Numbered from the stretch's first letter, positions 18,151 to 29,537 are shown. The stretch: 64,000 bases of DNA from an uncultured Paracoccaceae bacterium (GCA_937872465.1 CALMSR010000038.1:219325-283324), one strand, 5' to 3'. Notes: generated from the letters alone by a model not told the origin. Translations and numbers: made by a program.

Positions 18151-19008
18151 TTGCCGGAACTGCCCGAGGTCGAAACCGTGCGGCGCGGACTGGCGCCGGT
18201 GCTTGAGGGAAACCGCATCCTGCGGGCGGATGTCCGGCGGCCGGATCTGCGCTGGCCGTTTCCGCCGCGCATGGCCGAGCGGCTGGAGGGCGCGCGGGTC
18301 GAGCGGCTCGGGCGGCGGTCGAAATACCTGCTGGCCGATCTCGATTCGCGCGAGACGCTGATCGTGCATCTCGGCATGTCCGGCCGGTGGCTGGTGTCGG
18401 GCGTGCGGCTCGGCGTCTTCCACCACGCGCTCGCCGCGCCGGAGAAGCACGATCACGTGATCCTCGACATCGAGGGCGGCGGGCGGCTGACCTTCAACGA
18501 CGCGCGGCGGTTCGGGGCGATGGATCTCTGGCCGACGCAAGACCTCGAGGCGCACCGGCTGCTGGCGGTGCTGGGGCCGGAGCCGCTGGGAAACGCCTTC
18601 GACGGGCGGTATCTCGCCGAACGGCTGGCCGGGCGGAAGACGCCGGTCAAGGCGGTGCTGCTCGACCAGCGGGTCGTGGCGGGGCTCGGGAACATCTATG
18701 TCTGCGAGGCGCTGTGGCGGGCCGGGATCTCGCCGCTGGCGCCGGCGCGCGATGTCGATGCGGCGGCCGCCGAGCGGCTGGCCGTGGCGATCCGCCTGGT
18801 GCTCGAAGCGGCGATCGCGGCGGGCGGCTCGTCCTTGCGCGACTATCGCCAGGCGGACGGCGAGCTGGGATATTTCCAGCATTCCTTCGCGGTCTACGGC
18901 CGGGAGGGCGCGGCCTGCGCCCGGCCGGGCTGCGGCGGCCTTGTCGCGCGGGCGGTCCAGGGGGGGCGCTCGAGCTACTTCTGTCCGCGCTGCCAGCGGC
19001 GGGCTTGA
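18151..19008 (+). CDS. mutM: Formamidopyrimidine-DNA glycosylase
   Basis: The 285-residue Fpg/MutM excises 8-oxoguanine and formamidopyrimidines and nicks the DNA backbone. The start must be the TTG at 18151: after Met removal the N-terminal [13 protein letters not shown] provides the catalytic Pro and Glu (residues 2-3), and GGAGG lies just upstream. HLGMSGRWL and [19 protein letters not shown] are typical, and the C-terminal zinc finger has four Cys (CARPGCGG and YFCPRCQ). It is divergent from ubiE-ubiB and followed by an enoyl-CoA hydratase gene. Confidence 0.96.
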   Translation: MPELPEVETVRRGLAPVLEGNRILRADVRRPDLRWPFPPRMAERLEGARVERLGRRSKYLLADLDSRETLIVHLGMSGRWLVSGVRLGVFHHALAAPEKHDHVILDIEGGGRLTFNDARRFGAMDLWPTQDLEAHRLLAVLGPEPLGNAFDGRYLAERLAGRKTPVKAVLLDQRVVAGLGNIYVCEALWRAGISPLAPARDVDAAAAERLAVAIRLVLEAAIAAGGSSLRDYRQADGELGYFQHSFAVYGREGAACARPGCGGLVARAVQGGRSSYFCPRCQRRA

Positions 19009-19065
19009 TCGCGGGCGCCGCCTGCGATTACCGTCCCGGCGAACCATCCTGCGAGGAGAGCGACC

Positions 19066-19842
19066 GTGGCCTATGAAACGCTGGTCGTCGAGACCGGGGA
19101 CCATATCGGCGAAATCCGTCTCGACCGGCCCGATGCGATGAACGCGCTCAATGCCGAGCTTCTGCGCGAGCTCGCCGCGGCCATCGGCGAACTGGACGCC
19201 TCGCACCGTGTCCGGGCGATCATCGTCACCGGATCCGACAAGGCCTTCGCCGCCGGCGCGGACATCAAGGAGATGGCCGACAAGTCCTTCGTGGACATGA
19301 TGCTCGACGATTATTTCACCGGACCGACGGAAGCCATCATGGCCTGCCGCAAGCCGATCATCGCCGCGGTGGCGGGCTATTGCCTCGGCGGCGGATGCGA
19401 GCTGGCGATGCTCTGCGATTTCATCATCGCCGCCGACACGGCGAAGTTCGGCCAGCCGGAGGTCAACCTGGGCGTGATCCCCGGACTCGGCGGTACCCAA
19501 CGGCTGGTGCGCTCGATCGGCAAGTCGAAGGCGATGGAGATGTGCCTGACCGGGCGCTTCATGGATGCCGAGGAGGCCGAGCGTGCGGGGCTGGTCAGCC
19601 GGGTGGTGCCGGCCAAGGATCTGATGCAGGAAGCCCGCGCCACAGCCGCGAAGATCGCGGAGAAATCGCCGCTGGCGGTGCGCGCGGCCAAGGAGAGCGT
19701 GAACCGCAGCTTCGAGACCACGCTGCGCGAGGGGCTGCTGTTCGAGCGCCGGCTCTTCGATGCGCTCTTCGCCACCGAGGACCAGGCCGAGGGCATGGCG
19801 GCCTTCCTGGAGAAGCGCTCCCCGCAGTTCCGCGGGAAATAG
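19066..19842 (+). CDS. Enoyl-CoA hydratase
   Basis: The 258-residue crotonase-family enzyme hydrates 2-enoyl-CoA in beta-oxidation. The oxyanion-hole segments are AAGADIKEM and [12 protein letters not shown], and the two catalytic glutamates fall in CELAML and [15 protein letters not shown], so activity is expected to be intact. The start is a GTG at 19066 preceded by GCGAGGAGAG. It lies 57 bases behind mutM, a gene order common in Rhodobacterales, although the two functions are unrelated. Confidence 0.92.
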   Translation: MAYETLVVETGDHIGEIRLDRPDAMNALNAELLRELAAAIGELDASHRVRAIIVTGSDKAFAAGADIKEMADKSFVDMMLDDYFTGPTEAIMACRKPIIAAVAGYCLGGGCELAMLCDFIIAADTAKFGQPEVNLGVIPGLGGTQRLVRSIGKSKAMEMCLTGRFMDAEEAERAGLVSRVVPAKDLMQEARATAAKIAEKSPLAVRAAKESVNRSFETTLREGLLFERRLFDALFATEDQAEGMAAFLEKRSPQFRGK

Positions 19843-19938
19843 CGCGGCGCGGCGGCGGAATGGTCTGTTGACTCGCCGCGTCGCTCCGCGTAGAGGGGCG
19901 CTTCGAAATTCCCGTGACCGAAGAGACGGATCCGCGAC

Positions 19939-20205
19939 ATGGCAAATTCGCCGTCATCCAAGAAACGCGCGCGCCAGACCGAGCGCCGCACCGCAGTGAA
20001 CAAGGCGCGTCGCTCCCGCATGCGGACCTTCGTGCGCAAGGTCGAGGAAGCGCTTTCCTCGGGCGATCAGGCTGCCGCCGCCGAGGCGCTGCGCCTGGCC
20101 CAGCCCGAGATCATGCGCTCGGTGAGCAAGGGCATCCTGCACAAGCGGACTGCCAGCCGGAAGGTCTCCAGGCTCGCGGGACGGGTGAAGGCCCTGGGCG
20201 CCTGA
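19939..20205 (+). CDS. rpsT: 30S ribosomal protein S20
   Basis: The 88-residue, strongly basic protein begins [10 protein letters not shown] and contains [13 protein letters not shown] and [15 protein letters not shown], all typical of S20, which binds 16S rRNA early in 30S assembly. Length is exactly family size. A rho-independent terminator follows at once, so the gene is probably transcribed on its own from the 96-base gap after the hydratase. Confidence 0.98.
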   Translation: MANSPSSKKRARQTERRTAVNKARRSRMRTFVRKVEEALSSGDQAAAAEALRLAQPEIMRSVSKGILHKRTASRKVSRLAGRVKALGA

Positions 20206-20236
20206 GGGCAGGCGGCCAACCGCCTCGCGCATAGGG

Positions 20237-20262
20237 CGCGCCCTTCGGGGCGCGTTTTTTTT
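20237..20262 (+). terminator. Rho-independent terminator after rpsT
   Basis: CGCGCCC (20237-20243), a TTCG tetraloop (20244-20247) and GGGCGCG (20248-20254) make a perfect 7-bp stem followed by eight T residues. It lies 31 bases past the rpsT stop and separates it from the dnaA leader. Confidence 0.93.
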
Positions 20263-20704
20263 CGCATGCTTTCCCGGATGTTCCGCCTTCGGTCCAGTTG
20301 TCGCATGCGGGTCACTTGGCTATCCTTGCGGCCACGGATCGAATCCCGTTCGACCGCGACCCCTAGTAGAACTAAGTCGTTTTCCGAGTACCCTGAGTAT
20401 TTTTTGCCACAGGGCCGTCGCATCTGAACATGATTGCTGGATGAACTTTGCGACGGGCCTTCGGGTCGAAGAAGATCGGACGAGCGTTTAGATTCCACGA
20501 ATCGATCGAATCCGCACCGGACCGGCTTTCGGTTAAGCGGATCAGAATATGATGGGGAGAGACGACGATGCGGCGGGCGGCGCGGGTTTCGGATTCGATG
20601 TGCCGGGTCTTCAGGAGCCGGCCCTCGCGATGCGGGGCCGCGACCGGATCCGGCGCCCGCGCGGTCACGTTCGTGCCGCCTCGCTCGGCATCAGAGGAGG
20701 CGAG
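20263..20704. other. dnaA upstream region (no clear oriC)
   Basis: This 442-base non-coding stretch precedes dnaA. It has a locally AT-richer patch around 20360-20410 and one degenerate DnaA-box-like 9-mer, TTTGCCACA (20403-20411), but I see no cluster of boxes that would identify oriC. It presumably holds the dnaA promoter. The open frame entering dnaA from 20549 is not supported as coding, because the Shine-Dalgarno sequence points to 20705. Confidence 0.5.
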
Positions 20705-22102
20705 ATGACCCGGCCGGCCGCGATGCGAGACCTGGAGTCACCTGCCGATACCTGGGGCCGGCTCCGGGGAGCCATGCAGGGCCAGATCGGCAAGGATCCC
20801 TACAAGAACTGGATCGATCCGCTGGTCTTTCTCGGCGCGGAGAACGGGGTTGCGCAATTCGCGGCGCCGACCAGCTTCGTCGGGACCTGGGTGTCGCGCA
20901 ACTACGGCGAGGCGATCCGGCAATTGCTGGTCAAGGACGGGATCCCGGCGAGCCGGCTCTCGTTCTGCGTGCAGGCCCCGGAGGCGCCGGCCGTCGCCGT
21001 CGAGGTCCCGCCGGCCGCGGCCGCGGTGGGCGTGGAAGCCCCGCAGGCGGCGGAGAGCGATCTGCCGACCTCGCCGCTCGACACGCGCTTCACCTTCGAG
21101 AATTTCGTGGTGGGCAAGCCGAACGAGCTCGCCCATGCCGCCGCGCGCCGCGTGGCCGAGGGCGGCCAGGTGACCTTCAACCCGCTCTTCCTCTACGGCG
21201 GGGTGGGGCTCGGCAAGACGCATCTGATGCATGCCATCGCCCACGAGGTGCGGCGGACGCGCTGCGATGCCCGGGTGCTCTATCTCTCCGCCGAGCAGTT
21301 CATGTACCGCTTCGTGGTGGCGCTGCGACAGAAGGACATGCAGGGCTTCAAGGAGATCTTCCGCTCGGTCGACATGCTGATGGTCGACGACGTGCAGTTC
21401 ATCTCCGGCAAGGAATCGACCCAGTCCGAGTTCTTCCACACCTTCAACGTGCTGATCGACCAGCAGAAGCAGATCGTGATTTCCGCCGACCGGGCACCGG
21501 GCGAGATCGAGGGGCTCGAGGAGCGCATCAAGTCGCGGCTGCAATGGGGCCTCGTCGTCGACCTGCACCCAACCGACTACGAATTGCGGCTTGGCATCCT
21601 GCAGTCCAAGGCCGAGACGCATCTGGCGCAGAATCCCGGCGTGACCGTGGGCCCGGGCGTGCTGGAATTCCTCGCGCACCGCATCTCGTCGAACGTGCGG
21701 GTGCTGGAGGGCGCGTTGACGCGGCTCTTCGCCTTCGCGAGCCTCGTGGGGCGCGAGATCAATCTCGACATGGCGCAGGAATGCCTCGCCGATATCCTGC
21801 GCGCCTCCGAGCGCAAGGTCACCATCGACGAGATCATCCGCAAGGTCGCCGACCATTATACCCTGCGGATCTCGGATCTGATGTCGGCGCGGCGTGCCCG
21901 GGCGGTCGCCAGGCCCCGCCAGGTGGCGATGTATCTCGCCAAGACCCTGACCACGCGCAGCCTGCCCGACATCGGGCGCCGCTTCGGCGGGCGGGACCAC
22001 ACCACGGTCATTCACGCGATCCGCAAGATCGAGGAGCTCAAGGTGAGCGACGCCCAGATCGCGGAGGACGTGGAACTGCTGCGGCGGATGCTGGAGGCCT
22101 GA
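20705..22102 (+). CDS. dnaA: Chromosomal replication initiator DnaA
   Basis: The 465-residue initiator ATPase shows domain I (residues about 10-85, WGRLRGAMQGQIGKDPYKNW), an Ala/Pro/Val linker, the AAA+ domain with Walker A GGVGLGKTHLMHA and Walker B LMVDDVQF, and domain IV with the DnaA signature GGRDHTTVIHAIRKIEEL. It opens oriC for replication. The start at 20705 is fixed by AGAGGAGG at 20692-20699; a longer frame begins at 20549 without such support. dnaN follows 136 bases later. Confidence 0.96.
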   Translation: MTRPAAMRDLESPADTWGRLRGAMQGQIGKDPYKNWIDPLVFLGAENGVAQFAAPTSFVGTWVSRNYGEAIRQLLVKDGIPASRLSFCVQAPEAPAVAVEVPPAAAAVGVEAPQAAESDLPTSPLDTRFTFENFVVGKPNELAHAAARRVAEGGQVTFNPLFLYGGVGLGKTHLMHAIAHEVRRTRCDARVLYLSAEQFMYRFVVALRQKDMQGFKEIFRSVDMLMVDDVQFISGKESTQSEFFHTFNVLIDQQKQIVISADRAPGEIEGLEERIKSRLQWGLVVDLHPTDYELRLGILQSKAETHLAQNPGVTVGPGVLEFLAHRISSNVRVLEGALTRLFAFASLVGREINLDMAQECLADILRASERKVTIDEIIRKVADHYTLRISDLMSARRARAVARPRQVAMYLAKTLTTRSLPDIGRRFGGRDHTTVIHAIRKIEELKVSDAQIAEDVELLRRMLEA

Positions 22103-22238
22103 AGCCGGCTCGGCTCCGCCGGCGTGGTGAGTTCGAAGGGGCTTCCCGCGGCGCTTGCCCTTTCCCGGTAATCCGGTAACGTGCCGTTCCGCGCAACCGC
22201 AACGGGACCGTGCGCCCGGATCTCTAACGGTGGATGTC

Positions 22239-23357
22239 ATGAAACTCAGCATGGAGCGTAGCGCCCTTCTCCGGGCCATGAGCCGGGCGCAATCGGTCGT
22301 GGAGCGGCGCAATACCATTCCGATCCTCGGCAACGTGCTGATCGAGGCCGAGGGCGAGCAGGTGAGCTTCCGCGCCACCGATCTCGACATCGAGGTCGTC
22401 GACCGGGCGCGGGCCATGGTCGGCCAGGCCGGCGCGACCACCGTCTCGGCGCATACGCTCCACGAGATCGTGCGCAAGCTCCCCGACGGGGCCATGGTGG
22501 AACTGAGTGACGACGGCATCTCCGGCCGGCTCGAAGTGCGGGCGGGGCGGTCGCATTTCAGCCTCGCGACCCTGCCGCGCGAGGATTTCCCGATCATGGC
22601 CTCGAGCGAATATTCCAGCAACTTCGCCTGTCCCTCGCCGGTGCTGCGGCGCCTGTTCGACAAGGCGAAATTCGCGATCTCGACCGAGGAGACGCGGTAC
22701 TACCTCAACGGCGTCTACCTGCATGCGGCGACGGGGGTCGACGGTCCGGTGCTGCGCTGCGTGGCGACCGACGGGCACCGGCTGGCGCGCATCGACGCGG
22801 CGCTGCCCGAGGGGGCCGAGGGATTGCCGGGGGTGATCGTGCCGCGCAAGACCGTGGGCGAGCTGCGCAAGCTGCTCGACGACGACGAGATGGCCATCGC
22901 GGTCTCGGTGAGCGAGACCAAGGTGCGCTTCGCCACGCCGGAGGTCACCCTGACCTCGAAGGTCATCGACGGCACCTTCCCCGATTACGCGCGGGTGATC
23001 CCCACCGGCAATTCCCGGCGGCTCGAGGTCGATGCGGCGGAATTCGCCCAGGCCGTCGACCGCGTGGCGACGGTGTCCTCGGAGCGGTCACGGGCGGTGA
23101 AGATGGCGATCGAGGAGGACCGGCTGGTGCTCAGCGTCAACGCGCCCGACACCGGTGCCGCGGACGAGGAGCTGGCGGTGGCCTATGCCGACGAACGGCT
23201 CGAGATCGGCTTCAATGCCAAGTACCTCCTGGAGATCGCCGGACAGGTGGACCGGGAGAACGCGGTCTTCATGTTCAATTCCGCCGGCGATCCGACGCTG
23301 ATGCGCGAGGGCAACGACGAATCCGCCGTCTATGTCGTGATGCCCATGCGGGTCTGA
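22239..23357 (+). CDS. dnaN: DNA polymerase III beta sliding clamp
   Basis: The 372-residue beta clamp has three repeated clamp domains. Recognizable segments are MKLSMERSALLRAM, VVERRNTIPILGNVL, TDLDIEV, YYLNGVYLH, CVATDGHRLARID and the C-terminal VYVVMPMRV, which contributes to the partner-binding pocket. The start at 22239 gives the standard N-terminus; an in-frame GTG nine bases upstream is less likely. It sits in the classical dnaA-dnaN-recF order, with recF seven bases downstream. Confidence 0.97.
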   Translation: MKLSMERSALLRAMSRAQSVVERRNTIPILGNVLIEAEGEQVSFRATDLDIEVVDRARAMVGQAGATTVSAHTLHEIVRKLPDGAMVELSDDGISGRLEVRAGRSHFSLATLPREDFPIMASSEYSSNFACPSPVLRRLFDKAKFAISTEETRYYLNGVYLHAATGVDGPVLRCVATDGHRLARIDAALPEGAEGLPGVIVPRKTVGELRKLLDDDEMAIAVSVSETKVRFATPEVTLTSKVIDGTFPDYARVIPTGNSRRLEVDAAEFAQAVDRVATVSSERSRAVKMAIEEDRLVLSVNAPDTGAADEELAVAYADERLEIGFNAKYLLEIAGQVDRENAVFMFNSAGDPTLMREGNDESAVYVVMPMRV

Positions 23358-23363
23358 ACCGGG

Positions 23364-24458
23364 ATGGCGGCCGGCCTGGCCGTCACCCGGCTGCGATTAT
23401 CGCATTTCCGTTCGCATCGGGGCGCGGATCTCGTGTTCGACGGGCGCCCGGTGGCGGTCTTCGGGCCGAACGGTGCGGGCAAGACCAACCTGATCGAAGC
23501 GATCTCGCTGCTGTCGCCCGGGCGTGGGCTGCGCATGGCGGCGCCGGAAGACCTCGCCCGCAGGCCGGAGCGGCTGGGCTGGAAGGTGGTCGCCCGGGTT
23601 CTCGCCCCCGATGGCCTGCACGAGGTCGAGACCTGGTCGGAGGGGGAGCGGCGGCAGGTCGTCATCGATGGCAAGCAGGCACCGCAGGCGGCGCTGGCGC
23701 GCCTCCTGCGGCTCTTGTGGCTGACGCCCTCGATGGACCGGCTGTGGATGGAAGCGGCGGGCGGGCGCCGCCGATTCCTCGACCGCGTGACGCTGAGCCT
23801 CTGCCCGGAGCATGGCGCCGCGGTGCTCGGCTACGAGCGCGCCCTGCGCGAACGCAACCGCCTGCTGCGCGACCGGATCCAGGACCGCGGCTGGTTCGAC
23901 GCGCTCGAGGCGCAGATGGCGGAATTCGGGGCGCAGCTCGACGCCAACCGGAGGGCGGCGCTCGGGAAGCTGGCGGCGACGCCGCCCTCCCGCGCCTTCC
24001 CGAGGGCCGAGCTCGGCCTAGCCGCCGAGGGCGCGCGGGATGCCGAAGGGCTGCGGGCGGAGCTGCAGGTGGGGCGGGGGCGCGATCAGGCGGCCGGGCG
24101 AAGCCTCGCCGGGCCGCATCGAGACGATCTGGAGGCGATCTATGCGGCGAAGGGCATGGCGGCCAGGCTCTGCTCGACGGGCGAGCAGAAGGCGCTCCTG
24201 ATCAGCCTGGTCCTCGCCAATGCGCGCGCCGTGGCGGATGATTTCGGCGCGCCGCCGATCCTGCTGCTCGACGAGGTCGCCGCGCATCTCGACGCGGACC
24301 GCCGGGCGGCGCTCTTCGACGAGATCGCGGCGCTCGGGGCGCAGAGCTGGATGACCGGCACCGGGCCCGAGCCCTTCGCGGCGCTCGGCGCGCGGGCCCA
24401 GCGGCTGCATGTCGCCGATTCCGGCGGCGAATCGCGGCTTACCATGGAGGGAGAATGA
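23364..24458 (+). CDS. recF: RecF, recombination mediator ATPase
   Basis: The 364-residue SMC-like ATPase loads RecA at single-strand gaps together with RecO and RecR. Walker A is GPNGAGKTNLIEAI (residues about 34-47), the ABC signature region is STGEQKALLISLVLANA, and Walker B is ILLLDEVAAHLD. The N-terminal LRLSHFRSH is typical. It overlaps the next gene by four bases (ATGA). In most relatives gyrB follows recF; here a VOC protein gene does. Confidence 0.95.
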   Translation: MAAGLAVTRLRLSHFRSHRGADLVFDGRPVAVFGPNGAGKTNLIEAISLLSPGRGLRMAAPEDLARRPERLGWKVVARVLAPDGLHEVETWSEGERRQVVIDGKQAPQAALARLLRLLWLTPSMDRLWMEAAGGRRRFLDRVTLSLCPEHGAAVLGYERALRERNRLLRDRIQDRGWFDALEAQMAEFGAQLDANRRAALGKLAATPPSRAFPRAELGLAAEGARDAEGLRAELQVGRGRDQAAGRSLAGPHRDDLEAIYAAKGMAARLCSTGEQKALLISLVLANARAVADDFGAPPILLLDEVAAHLDADRRAALFDEIAALGAQSWMTGTGPEPFAALGARAQRLHVADSGGESRLTMEGE

Positions 24459-24892
24459 TGTTTCCGAAGAGCATTTCGCTGATCACGCTGGGTGTGGGGG
24501 ATCTCGAGCGCTCGCGGCGGTTCTATGCCGCCCTCGGCTGGGAGGCCGCATCGGCGCCGGAGGGTGTGGTCTTCATCCAGCTCGCCGGGCAGGTGCTGGG
24601 GCTCTTTCCGCTCGAAGAACTGGCGAAGGACCAGGGGCGGCCGGGGGCCGTGCTGGGGTTCGGCGCGATGACGCTGGCGCGCAACTTCGCCAGCGTAGAG
24701 GAAGTGGATGCGGCCTTCGAGCTGGCGCTCGGCGCCGGGGCATCGGTGGTCAAGCGGCCTGAAAAAGTCTTTTGGGGCGGCTATTCGGGCTATTTCGCCG
24801 ATCCCGACGGCCATGTCTGGGAAGTGGCAATGAATCCCTTCTGGCCGCTCGGCCCCGAGGGCACGCTGACCCTGCCCGGCGCGTCGGAGTGA
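24455..24892 (+). CDS. VOC (glyoxalase/dioxygenase) superfamily protein
   Basis: The 145-residue single-domain VOC protein contains LGVGDLERSRRFYAALGW, GVVFIQLAGQVLGLFP and, near the end, GGYSGYFADPDGHVWEVAMNP, the characteristic second module with the metal-binding Glu. The usual first-module His is replaced by Leu/Gly in the ITLGVGD strand, so metal binding may be altered. Substrate is unknown. It overlaps the recF stop and precedes lysE by seven bases. Confidence 0.85.
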   Translation: MMFPKSISLITLGVGDLERSRRFYAALGWEAASAPEGVVFIQLAGQVLGLFPLEELAKDQGRPGAVLGFGAMTLARNFASVEEVDAAFELALGAGASVVKRPEKVFWGGYSGYFADPDGHVWEVAMNPFWPLGPEGTLTLPGASE

Positions 24893-24899
24893 CTTCCGC

Positions 24900-25526
24900 A
24901 TGACCCTCACCCCGCCGATGCTTCTGCCCTATGCCGGGGCGCTGGCGCTGCTCGTGGCGACGCCCGGCCCGGTGGTCGCGGCGCTGATCGCCCGGGCGGC
25001 GACCGGGGGGGTGGCGGCGAGCGTGCCGCTGGCCGCGGGCGTGGCCGTCGGCGACGTGCTCTGGCCGCTGGCGGCGATGCTCGGCATCGGCGTGGTGGCC
25101 GGCGTCTGGGCCGATGCGCTGGTGCTGCTGCGCTATCTGGGTGCGGTGATCCTGGTCTGGATGGGCGTGCAGCTGATCCGCAAGGCCGAGGCGGCGGCGC
25201 GCCGGGCGACGGGCGGCGGCCTGGCGCGGGAGAGCGGCTGGGCCGGGTTCGCGGCGGGGCTTCTGGTGATCGCAGGCAATCCCAAGGCGGTGCTCTTCTA
25301 CCTCGGGGTGCTGCCCGGCTTCTTCGACATGGCCAGCCTGACCGCCGCGGACGTGGTGGCGATCTGCCTCGTTTCGGCGTTGGTGCCCTTCCTCGGCAAT
25401 CTCGCCTGGGCGGCGGTCTTCGCCCGGGCGCGCGTCCTGCTCGCCGACCCGGTGGCGATGCGGCGGGTCCATGTCGCCGCCGGGCTGGCGCTGGTCGGCG
25501 TCGGCCTGGCGGTCGCCTTAGGATGA
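24900..25526 (+). CDS. LysE family amino-acid exporter
   Basis: The 208-residue membrane protein has about six hydrophobic segments. The family signature near the N-terminus is TPGPVVAALIARAATGG, followed by AAGVAVGDVLW, AVILVWMGVQLIRKAEA and GNPKAVLFYLGVLPGFFD. LysE/RhtB members export lysine, threonine, homoserine or related metabolites using the proton gradient. The ATG at 24900 follows the VOC gene within eight bases. The natural substrate cannot be read from sequence. Confidence 0.9.
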   Translation: MTLTPPMLLPYAGALALLVATPGPVVAALIARAATGGVAASVPLAAGVAVGDVLWPLAAMLGIGVVAGVWADALVLLRYLGAVILVWMGVQLIRKAEAAARRATGGGLARESGWAGFAAGLLVIAGNPKAVLFYLGVLPGFFDMASLTAADVVAICLVSALVPFLGNLAWAAVFARARVLLADPVAMRRVHVAAGLALVGVGLAVALG

Positions 25527-25555
25527 GCGCGGCCGCGGGTCATACATGGATGGAC

Positions 25556-25631
25556 TGGCGACCCCGGTAGGATTCGAACCTACGACCTACCGCTTAGGAG
25601 GCGGTCGCTCTATCCCCTGAGCTACGAGGTC
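25556..25631 (-). tRNA. tRNA-Arg (anticodon CCT)
   Basis: The minus strand forms a cloverleaf with acceptor stem GACCTCG/CGGGGTC (one G-U pair), D arm AGCTCAGGGG, anticodon stem-loop ACCGC-CTCCTAA-GCGGT with anticodon CCT, T arm GTAGGTTCGAATCCTAC, and an encoded CCA after a G discriminator. It reads AGG codons. Confidence 0.97.
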
Positions 25632-25828
25632 TCGGGGCGTTTCTAGGTCTGCGCCCTCCTCCGGTCAATGCGATGGTGGTGGCCGGCCCGCCGGGGTTCC
25701 GAATTGATCGCGGGGGAAAAAGCTGCGATGACCCGGCGGAGGATGCAGGGGGAGGTCGGCAGATGCTGGATACCGCCACCGCGCCGGTGCGCACCGTCCC
25801 GCCTTCCGGCATGGTCTGAGCGCACGGC

Positions 25829-26884
25829 GTGGCCGGAAGGACGCAGACGGGCGTCGCGCTGATCGGGCTCGGCATGGTGAGCGGCACCTATGTCGCGGCG
25901 CTGGGCGATCTCACCGAGCGGCTGGCGCTGCGCGGCATCTACGCCCGCGCGCCGGAAAGCCGGGCGCGGTTTCGCGCGATGCACGGCGCGGCCCTGCCGG
26001 AGAGCTGCCGCGACTATGCATCGGTCGACGAGATCGCGGCGGACCCTTCGGTGGACTTCGTACTGCTCGCCACGCCACCCAACGGGCGCGAGGAAATCGT
26101 GCGGCGGCTCGCGGCGGCAGGCAAGCATATCCTGATGGAGAAGCCGGTCGAGCGGACGCTGGAGGCGGCGGAGCGGCTCTGCGGCATCTGCGAGGCCGCG
26201 GGCGTCACGCTGGGGATCGTCTTCCAGCACCGCATGCGGCCGGCGGCGCTGGAACTGGCGCGAATCGTCGCGGGAGGCCGGCTCGGCGCGCTCCGCACGG
26301 TCGAGGTGGCCGTACCCTGGTGGCGCCCGCAATCCTATTACGACGAGCCCGGGCGCGGCACCTATGCGCGCGACGGCGGCGGTGTGCTGATCAGCCAGGC
26401 GATCCACACGCTCGACCTGGCGCTGAGCCTGACCGGGCCGGTCGCCGAGGTGACGGCGCTGACCGGGACGAGCGGCTTTCACCGGATGGAATCGGAGGAT
26501 TTCGTGGCTTCGGGCTGGCGCTTCGAGGGCGGCGCGCTGGGGACGTTCTTCGCCACGACCGCGAGCTATCCGGGGCATGCGGATGCGATCCGGCTCAATT
26601 GCGCGAAGGGCTCGGCGCTTCTGATGGGCAACCGGCTCACGATCGACTGGCAGGACGGGAGCCACGAGGAATTCGGCGCGGAGGCGGCGACCGGGGGCGG
26701 GGCCGATCCCATGGCCTTCACCCATGAATGGCATCGCGCGGTGATCGCGGATTTTGCCGCCGCGCTCGAGGAGGGCCGGCCGCCGCTGGTGCCGGGGCGC
26801 GAGGCGCTGCGGGTCCATGCGCTGATCGCGGCGCTCGAACGCTCGGGGCGCGAGGGTGTCCGCGTGGCGGTTGAAGACCGGTAG
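25829..26884 (+). CDS. Gfo/Idh/MocA family oxidoreductase
   Basis: The 351-residue NAD(P)-dependent dehydrogenase has a Rossmann domain starting with VALIGLGMVSG and containing FVLLATPPN and the catalytic-loop motif HILMEKPVER. The C-terminal alpha/beta domain has GGGVLISQAIHTLDLAL, whose His is in the active site of sugar-oxidizing members. The start is a GTG at 25829. Substrates of this family are sugars, inositols and similar polyols; which one applies here is unknown. A second Gfo/Idh gene follows ten bases later. Confidence 0.87.
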   Translation: MAGRTQTGVALIGLGMVSGTYVAALGDLTERLALRGIYARAPESRARFRAMHGAALPESCRDYASVDEIAADPSVDFVLLATPPNGREEIVRRLAAAGKHILMEKPVERTLEAAERLCGICEAAGVTLGIVFQHRMRPAALELARIVAGGRLGALRTVEVAVPWWRPQSYYDEPGRGTYARDGGGVLISQAIHTLDLALSLTGPVAEVTALTGTSGFHRMESEDFVASGWRFEGGALGTFFATTASYPGHADAIRLNCAKGSALLMGNRLTIDWQDGSHEEFGAEAATGGGADPMAFTHEWHRAVIADFAAALEEGRPPLVPGREALRVHALIAALERSGREGVRVAVEDR

Positions 26885-26893
26885 GAGAGGGGA

Positions 26894-27916
26894 ATGCAGG
26901 GTCTTGGGGTCGCAGTGGTCGGGATCGATCACGATCACATTCTGGGCATGCTTGGCAACATGCTGAAACTAGGCGCGGATTGCCGCGGATGGTGGACCGA
27001 GGGCCATCCGACCACCGAGGCGCAATTCCTCGAGCGCTTCGGCGAATTCGACCGCGTGGCGGATCGCCGGGCACTGCTCGACGACGCATCGGTCGATCTG
27101 GTGCTGATCGCCGCGGTGCCGGCGGACCGCGCAGCGCTCGCCATCGAGGCGATGGAGGCGGGCAAGGACGTCATGGTCGACAAGCCCGGCTGCACCACGC
27201 TGGAACAGCTCGCGGCCCTGCGCGCCTGCGTGGCGCGGACCGGGCGGATCTGGAGCGTCAATTTCTCGGAGCGCTTCGAGGTGCCGGCGGTGACGCGGGC
27301 GGACGAATTGGTCCGGGCCGGCGCGATCGGCAGGGTGATCCAGACGGTGGGGCTGGGGCCGCACCGCCAGCGGCTCCACACGAGGCCGGAATGGTATTTC
27401 GACAAGGCGCGCTTCGGCGGCATTCTCTGCGACATCGGCTCGCACCAGGTCGACCAGTTCCTGCACTTCACCGGCTCGACCGAGGTCGAGGTCGCCCATG
27501 CGCTGGCGGAGAACTCGACCCGGCCGGAATATCCCGGCTTCGAGGATTTCGGCGAGATCGTTCTGAACGGCGACGCCGGGCACGGCTATATCCGGGTCGA
27601 TTGGTTCACGCCCGATGCCCTGCCGGCCTGGGGCGACGGACGGCTCTTCATCCTCGGCGACGAGGGGTCGATCGAGTTGCGGAAATACGTCGATCTCGCG
27701 CGAAGCGAGACGGGCAACCACCTGCTGCTCAGCAATCGAACCCGGGTCGAGCACATCGATTGCCGTGACGCGGGCCTGCCGTACTTTCCCCGGCTCGCCG
27801 GCGATATCCGCGACCGGACCGAGACCGCGGTGGCGCAAGAGCATACCTTCCGGACGATGAAGATCGCGATCCGGGCCCAGATGAAGGCCGATGCCCGGCT
27901 GCGGCCGGGCGGCTGA
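26894..27916 (+). CDS. Gfo/Idh/MocA family oxidoreductase, second copy
   Basis: The 340-residue protein resembles the preceding one but is only distantly similar. The Rossmann start is VAVVGIDHDHILGML, an unusual His/Asp-rich variant of the GxGxxG loop. VMVDKPGCTTLEQ replaces the usual EKP motif, and FGGILCDIGSHQVDQFLHF carries the active-site His. AGGAGAGGGG precedes the ATG. The pair is translated together and ends eight bases from the convergent ABC transporter operon, whose cargo may be its substrate (inference). Confidence 0.83.
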   Translation: MQGLGVAVVGIDHDHILGMLGNMLKLGADCRGWWTEGHPTTEAQFLERFGEFDRVADRRALLDDASVDLVLIAAVPADRAALAIEAMEAGKDVMVDKPGCTTLEQLAALRACVARTGRIWSVNFSERFEVPAVTRADELVRAGAIGRVIQTVGLGPHRQRLHTRPEWYFDKARFGGILCDIGSHQVDQFLHFTGSTEVEVAHALAENSTRPEYPGFEDFGEIVLNGDAGHGYIRVDWFTPDALPAWGDGRLFILGDEGSIELRKYVDLARSETGNHLLLSNRTRVEHIDCRDAGLPYFPRLAGDIRDRTETAVAQEHTFRTMKIAIRAQMKADARLRPGG

Positions 27917-27924
27917 ACCGTCGG

Positions 27925-29537
<1,613 letters not shown>

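Noticed and set aside
20263..20704. Chromosomal origin in the dnaA leader
   Set aside because: Only one degenerate DnaA-box-like 9-mer is visible and no DNA-unwinding AT block of useful length; the origin may lie elsewhere.
24455..24892. The VOC protein as a bleomycin- or fosfomycin-resistance enzyme
   Set aside because: Only general VOC features are present; resistance-specific residues and context are lacking.
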